Positions 43,672 to 45,825 of a DNA stretch of 45,825 nucleotides are shown in pieces. This DNA comes from Lentisphaerota bacterium. Lineage in GTDB: Bacteria; Verrucomicrobiota; Lentisphaeria; Victivallales; Victivallaceae. The notes below the pieces were generated by a model. That model ran no database searches and was not told the DNA's origin. It saw only the letters and a list, made by a program, of their open reading frames with translations. Every line of letters begins with the position of its first letter. The stretch's first letter is position 1. The position numbers were made by a program, and so were the translations under genes. The DNA lies in the NCBI GenBank assembly GCA_015061685.1, contig SUWD01000021.1, forward strand, positions 1-45,825. Reading direction: 5' to 3'.

Positions 43672-43698
43672 CCGCTTTTGCTTTTCACGGTGTATAAT
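43652..43698 (+). promoter_or_regulatory. Divergent control region with inverted repeat
   Basis: ATTATACA at 43652-43659 and its exact reverse complement TGTATAAT at 43691-43698 lie between the AraC and Gfo/Idh/MocA genes. The right arm is a good -10 box (TATAAT) for the dehydrogenase gene. The left arm contains the same box on the minus strand, but it overlaps the possible AraC start at 43653. They could be divergent promoters or regulator half-sites. Confidence 0.45.
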
Positions 43699-43735
43699 AT
43701 AAATGTGTTACCAATTTTTTTCAAGGAGAATCATC

Positions 43736-44872
43736 ATGGAAGAAAAGAAAATCAAAGTTGCTGTCATCGCCAATGGCGGCCGTGCCAGCTGTGTAGTCGG
43801 CAATCTGCTCCGGGATTCAAACCGCAATGTGGAAGTTATCGCGGTGTATGATCCGGACAAAACGGAAATGGAATACTTCTGCAATAAACACCAGATCAAA
43901 AATGCAAAATTCTGCTCATCCAGCAGCGAAGCGATCAATACCCCCGGCGTCGAATGGGTCATGGTATTCTCTCCCAATGCCTTCCATAAGCAGCATATTC
44001 TGGAAGCTTTCGCTGCCGGAAAACACGTTTTCAGCGAAAAACCGCTGGCCACCGGCATCGATGACTGCAAAGAAATCTACCTTGCACATCAGAAAAGTGA
44101 CCGGCTTTTCGCTACCGGTTTTGTTCTGCGGTACGCCCCTATTTACCGCAAAGCAAAAGAATTGCTCGACAGCGGCAAGCTCGGCAGACTTATGAGCATC
44201 GAAGCCAATGAAAATATCACCCCGGGACACGGCGGATATATCGTCTGCAACTGGCGCCGTCATACTTCCGTTTCCGGCCCGCATATTCTGGAAAAGTGCT
44301 GCCACGACCTCGACCTGATCAACTGGTTCTGCCAATCCCTCCCCTCGCAAGTCGCTTCATTCGGCAAACAGGACTTTTTTACTCCTGCCAATCAGGAACT
44401 TGAGGACAAATATTCCCGTGACCGCTTCCTGCAATGGCGGGATCCGCACCGGGCGACCACTCCGTTTTCCGGCGACAATGATATGAAAGACAATCAGGTA
44501 AGTATTGCCCGTTACCGCAACAACATTCTGGTCTCATTCAATGCCACAATGTGCAATGCCATCCCCGAAAGACGTATGGTTTTTCACTGCACCGAGGGCA
44601 GTATGATCCTCGAACTGTATTCCAGCACCCTTAAATACCGCACCCTTGCCGATGACGGAGAATACGTCATCAATTACGCAGGCGACGGTCATGGCGGCGG
44701 CGATGACTACATCATGAAGGAACTTTACGAATCAATGTGTACCGGAATTGTCCCAAAATGCAGCGGCGATGAAGGTTTGGAAAGTGCTGTTTTCGCTCTT
44801 GCCCTTGATCAGGCTGCCGAAACCGGTTCCATCGTCGACCTCGAACCCATCTGGCAAACCCTCAACCGCTGA
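43736..44872 (+). CDS. Gfo/Idh/MocA family oxidoreductase
   Basis: The 378-residue protein has an N-terminal Rossmann fold (VAVIANGGRASCVVGNLLRDSNRNVEVIAVYDPD) and the family motif GKHVFSEKPLATGIDDC with the catalytic-site Lys. A C-terminal alpha/beta domain includes KCCHDLDLINWFC with its conserved His. Such NAD(P)-dependent enzymes act on sugars, inositols or sugar derivatives. The start at 43736 is chosen because AAGGAG lies at 43723-43728. The AraC gene lies divergently, suggesting inducible sugar catabolism. The substrate cannot be told. The stop is followed at once by the same palindrome arm as at 20562. Confidence 0.92.
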   Translation: MEEKKIKVAVIANGGRASCVVGNLLRDSNRNVEVIAVYDPDKTEMEYFCNKHQIKNAKFCSSSSEAINTPGVEWVMVFSPNAFHKQHILEAFAAGKHVFSEKPLATGIDDCKEIYLAHQKSDRLFATGFVLRYAPIYRKAKELLDSGKLGRLMSIEANENITPGHGGYIVCNWRRHTSVSGPHILEKCCHDLDLINWFCQSLPSQVASFGKQDFFTPANQELEDKYSRDRFLQWRDPHRATTPFSGDNDMKDNQVSIARYRNNILVSFNATMCNAIPERRMVFHCTEGSMILELYSSTLKYRTLADDGEYVINYAGDGHGGGDDYIMKELYESMCTGIVPKCSGDEGLESAVFALALDQAAETGSIVDLEPIWQTLNR

Positions 44873-44896
44873 CTTACTTTTCTTTTTACGAAAAAA
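44873..44896 (+). repeat. Degenerate copy of stop-codon palindrome
   Basis: The left arm CTTACTTTTCTTTTT begins on the base after the dehydrogenase stop codon, exactly as at 20562. The right arm is only partly kept (a run of A followed by GT). Confidence 0.5.
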
Positions 44897-44903
44897 AAGT
44901 TTG

Positions 44904-44938
44904 ATAAAAACACGGCACGCCTCGTTGGGCGTGCCGTG
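44904..44938 (-). terminator. Intrinsic terminator for the minus-strand micro-ORF/four-helix cluster
   Basis: CACGGCACGCC at 44911-44921 and GGCGTGCCGTG at 44928-44938 form a perfect 11-bp stem with a 6-base loop. On the minus strand it is followed by TTTTTAT. No T-run follows on the plus strand. Confidence 0.85.
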
Positions 44939-44974
44939 AAAGGTATTGAAGGCGACTGCCCATACAAATCATCA

Positions 44975-45028
44975 TTACCGCTTTTCAGGAATGACTTCGA
45001 GCCAGTACGAATTGGGCACAGTGGTCAT
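44975..45028 (-). CDS. Micro-ORF copy C, 17 residues
   Basis: The frame ATG to TAA encodes MTTVPNSYWLEVIPEKR. It lies 13 bp after the stop of the four-helix gene, with GGGA upstream of the ATG. The peptide differs from copies A and B at several codons but keeps the core PN-YWLE-PEKR. It is followed at about 37 bp by the terminator. The synonymous differences between copies are the main evidence that it is translated. No known family. Confidence 0.55.
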   Translation of the reverse strand: MTTVPNSYWLEVIPEKR

Positions 45029-45041
45029 AACGAATACATCC

Positions 45042-45662
45042 CTATTGGTGATCTTTGCGTTTTTGAATACGCATATTGTGCATACGTTCAGAAAAGCCGC
45101 CGTTATCCAAAAATGAGGCGGCTTTTTTCTCGATCTGCCGCTTTAAAAAGTAACTCGCCGTATCAATAAGTAACAGCACTGCATTGGCAACCAGTACGGA
45201 TTTGTACGGAATGGTACGGATTGGTACGGAGGTATGAATTTCAGCCCATACAATAAATTCTCTGAATTCTTTTTTGCAACTTATGCGGCGTTTGATAAAC
45301 TCAAGATAGAGTAAATCATCTTTGAGCCACTGTTGTTCGCAGTGCTGTCGCAGATAATCCTGATAATCCAGTTTGAGTTCTTCCAGAGAAGCCCGGGCAA
45401 CATTGTAAAGATTAAGTTCCAGTTTGGCGGATGTAGCAGCATCAACAGAACCTTCAGCAATATTCTGCACTCCGGAACGTGCCGCCTGTACCATTTGATC
45501 GCAGGTGCGGCTTTCCGCTGGAATATATAATTCAACAAAACGCACGGTAATATCATAAATCAACTGTGCCAGTTGAAAAGATTTCAACCGGCGATATCCG
45601 CCCGACGGCAACAATAAATCTCCGTACATCTCCGTACACATCCGTACTTCTCCGTATAACAT
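45042..45662 (-). CDS. Four-helix-bundle-suffix protein (S23/Avd relative)
   Basis: The 206-residue protein has the typical core of the 23S-intervening-sequence protein family: LLPSGGYRRLKSFQLAQLIYD, then SRTCDQMVQAARSGVQNIAEGSVDAATSAKLELNLYNVARASLEELKLDYQDYLR (about residues 18-112). The C-terminal suffix region (VANAVLLLIDTASYFLKRQIEKKAASFLDNGGFSERM) follows. Relatives include proteins encoded in rRNA intervening sequences and Avd of diversity-generating retroelements. The function here is unknown; no reverse transcriptase lies in the window. The ATG at 45662 overlaps the stop of micro-ORF B (TGATG); a GTG at 45665 is an alternative. Residues 1-16 and ~150-165 are encoded by 10-bp DNA repeats. 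Confidence 0.85.
   Translation of the reverse strand: MLYGEVRMCTEMYGDLLLPSGGYRRLKSFQLAQLIYDITVRFVELYIPAESRTCDQMVQAARSGVQNIAEGSVDAATSAKLELNLYNVARASLEELKLDYQDYLRQHCEQQWLKDDLLYLEFIKRRISCKKEFREFIVWAEIHTSVPIRTIPYKSVLVANAVLLLIDTASYFLKRQIEKKAASFLDNGGFSERMHNMRIQKRKDHQ
45194..45230. repeat. 10-bp-phased GTACGGA array, left arm
   Basis: GTACGGA occurs at 45194-45200, 45204-45210, 45214-45220 and 45224-45230, each separated by 3 variable bases, a strict 10-bp period. It lies inside the four-helix gene, in the linker before the suffix region. The period is not a multiple of three, so the repeat cannot be a protein repeat. Confidence 0.92.
45621..45657. repeat. 10-bp-phased TCCGTAC array, right arm (inverted)
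   Basis: TCCGTAC occurs at 45621-45627, 45631-45637 and 45641-45647, with TCCGTAT at 45651-45657, again with a 10-bp period. It is the reverse complement of the array at 45194-45230 and lies in the first codons of the four-helix gene. In the transcript the two arms could pair. Confidence 0.92.
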
Positions 45663-45715
45663 CACCGCTTTTCAGGCAGGATTTCCAGCCAGTAGTTGTT
45701 GGGCACACTTGTCAT
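45662..45715 (-). CDS. Micro-ORF copy B, 17 residues
   Basis: The frame ATG to TGA encodes MTSVPNNYWLEILPEKR. It is preceded by GGGGATATATTCGTT, which offers a GGGGA ribosome binding site. Its TGA overlaps the ATG of the four-helix gene (TGATG), so ribosomes finishing here could restart there. It sits 70 bp after copy A. Confidence 0.6.
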   Translation of the reverse strand: MTSVPNNYWLEILPEKR

Positions 45716-45731
45716 AACGAATATATCCCCA

Positions 45732-45785
45732 TTACCGCTTTTCAGGCACGACTTCTAACCAATAGTTATTGGGCTCAGCAGTCAT
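45732..45785 (-). CDS. Micro-ORF copy A, 17 residues
   Basis: The frame ATG to TAA encodes MTAEPNNYWLEVVPEKR. The 16-base spacer before it (TGGGGATATATTCGTT) is identical to the one before copy B. The codons for Asn, Tyr and Leu differ from copy B by synonymous changes (AAT/AAC, TAT/TAC, TTA/CTG). Confidence 0.6.
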   Translation of the reverse strand: MTAEPNNYWLEVVPEKR

Positions 45786-45801
45786 AACGAATATATCCCC
45801 A

Positions 45802-45825
45802 TTACCGCTGTTCTGGCACGACTTC
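45802..45825 (-). CDS. Micro-ORF copy D, partial at the window edge
   Basis: The last eight codons (EVVPEQR and stop) of another copy are present; the start lies beyond the right edge. It is 70 bp upstream of copy A on the minus strand, continuing the array. Confidence 0.5.
   Translation of the reverse strand, partial: EVVPEQR

Noticed and set aside
44888..44977. 29-codon frame (MMICMGSRLQYL...) after micro-ORF C
   Set aside because: It reads through the terminator hairpin, has no ribosome binding site other than the TAATG overlap, and has no similarity to the other micro-ORFs.
45194..45657. CRISPR array
   Set aside because: The 7-bp motifs at 10-bp spacing are far too short and too close together for repeats and spacers, and they lie within a coding sequence.
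45566..45787. Plus-strand 73-codon frame over the micro-ORFs
   Set aside because: It is antisense to the array, crosses repeat units in different frames and has no start signal.
44975..45825. Diversity-generating retroelement (the four-helix protein is related to Avd)
   Set aside because: No reverse transcriptase is in the window, and the micro-ORF copies differ at many kinds of base, not mainly at template adenines.

Overview
The window reads as chromosomal DNA of an anaerobic, Gram-negative-type bacterium. Outer-membrane lifestyle is suggested by three or more lipoproteins, a periplasmic parvulin/SurA-like foldase and a MacAB-type export system. Anaerobic metabolism is suggested by class 1B dihydroorotate dehydrogenase with PyrK and by a membrane complex related to group 4 hydrogenases. 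The gene mix, a 31-residue MGQQHNK-type basic protein and a four-helix-bundle-suffix protein together suggest the PVC superphylum, perhaps Lentisphaerota (Victivallis-like). That placement is an inference from memory and no rRNA is present to confirm it.

Layout. 1-634: non-coding, with an inverted copy of a dispersed ~200-250 bp repeat and a clear promoter. 635-3398: MFS transporter, cysteine desulfurase and a YbeD/DUF493 protein in one run. 3554-6181: a 770-residue membrane-anchored protein made of ~69-residue repeats, followed by two overlapping very small genes, one a lipoprotein. 6314-8161 (minus): a 31-residue basic protein, ispF and a free-standing C-terminal module of a GH2 beta-galactosidase. 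8362-14390 (plus): a giant double DUF3857/transglutaminase lipoprotein, an MBL-fold hydrolase, pyrK and pyrD. 14418-15880: an internally deleted repeat copy, a terminator and a minus-strand parvulin foldase. 16032-20561: glmM, a GlmU-C-terminal-like beta-helix acyltransferase, nagB and a ROK kinase, an amino-sugar cluster. 20562-21254: non-coding, with palindromes and a full repeat copy. 21255-24660 (minus): adaptor, ATPase and permease of an ABC exporter.

24879-33413 holds a six-gene operon for an Ehr-type (energy-converting hydrogenase-related) complex followed by a sodium-coupled transporter gene. The hydrogenase-like large subunit lacks both cysteine pairs that would bind nickel-iron, so the complex should not be called a hydrogenase. 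33424-42818 is mostly housekeeping: HAD phosphatase, gatB, recO, a lipoprotein, lysA, tsaB, xseA, two glycosyltransferases and rlmH. 42793-44872 is a divergent AraC regulator and Gfo/Idh/MocA dehydrogenase pair.

The most unusual part is the right end (44975-45825, minus strand). A series of 17-codon micro-ORFs of consensus MTxxPNNYWLExxPEKR repeats with a 70-bp period. The copies differ partly by synonymous changes, which suggests that the peptide itself is selected. Within the series sits a four-helix-bundle gene coupled to the preceding micro-ORF by a TGATG overlap. Near its two ends lie mirror-image arrays of a 7-bp motif, GTACGGA and TCCGTAC, each repeated four times at exactly 10-bp spacing. 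Ten is not a multiple of three, so this structure acts at the DNA or RNA level. The array continues past the right edge of the window.
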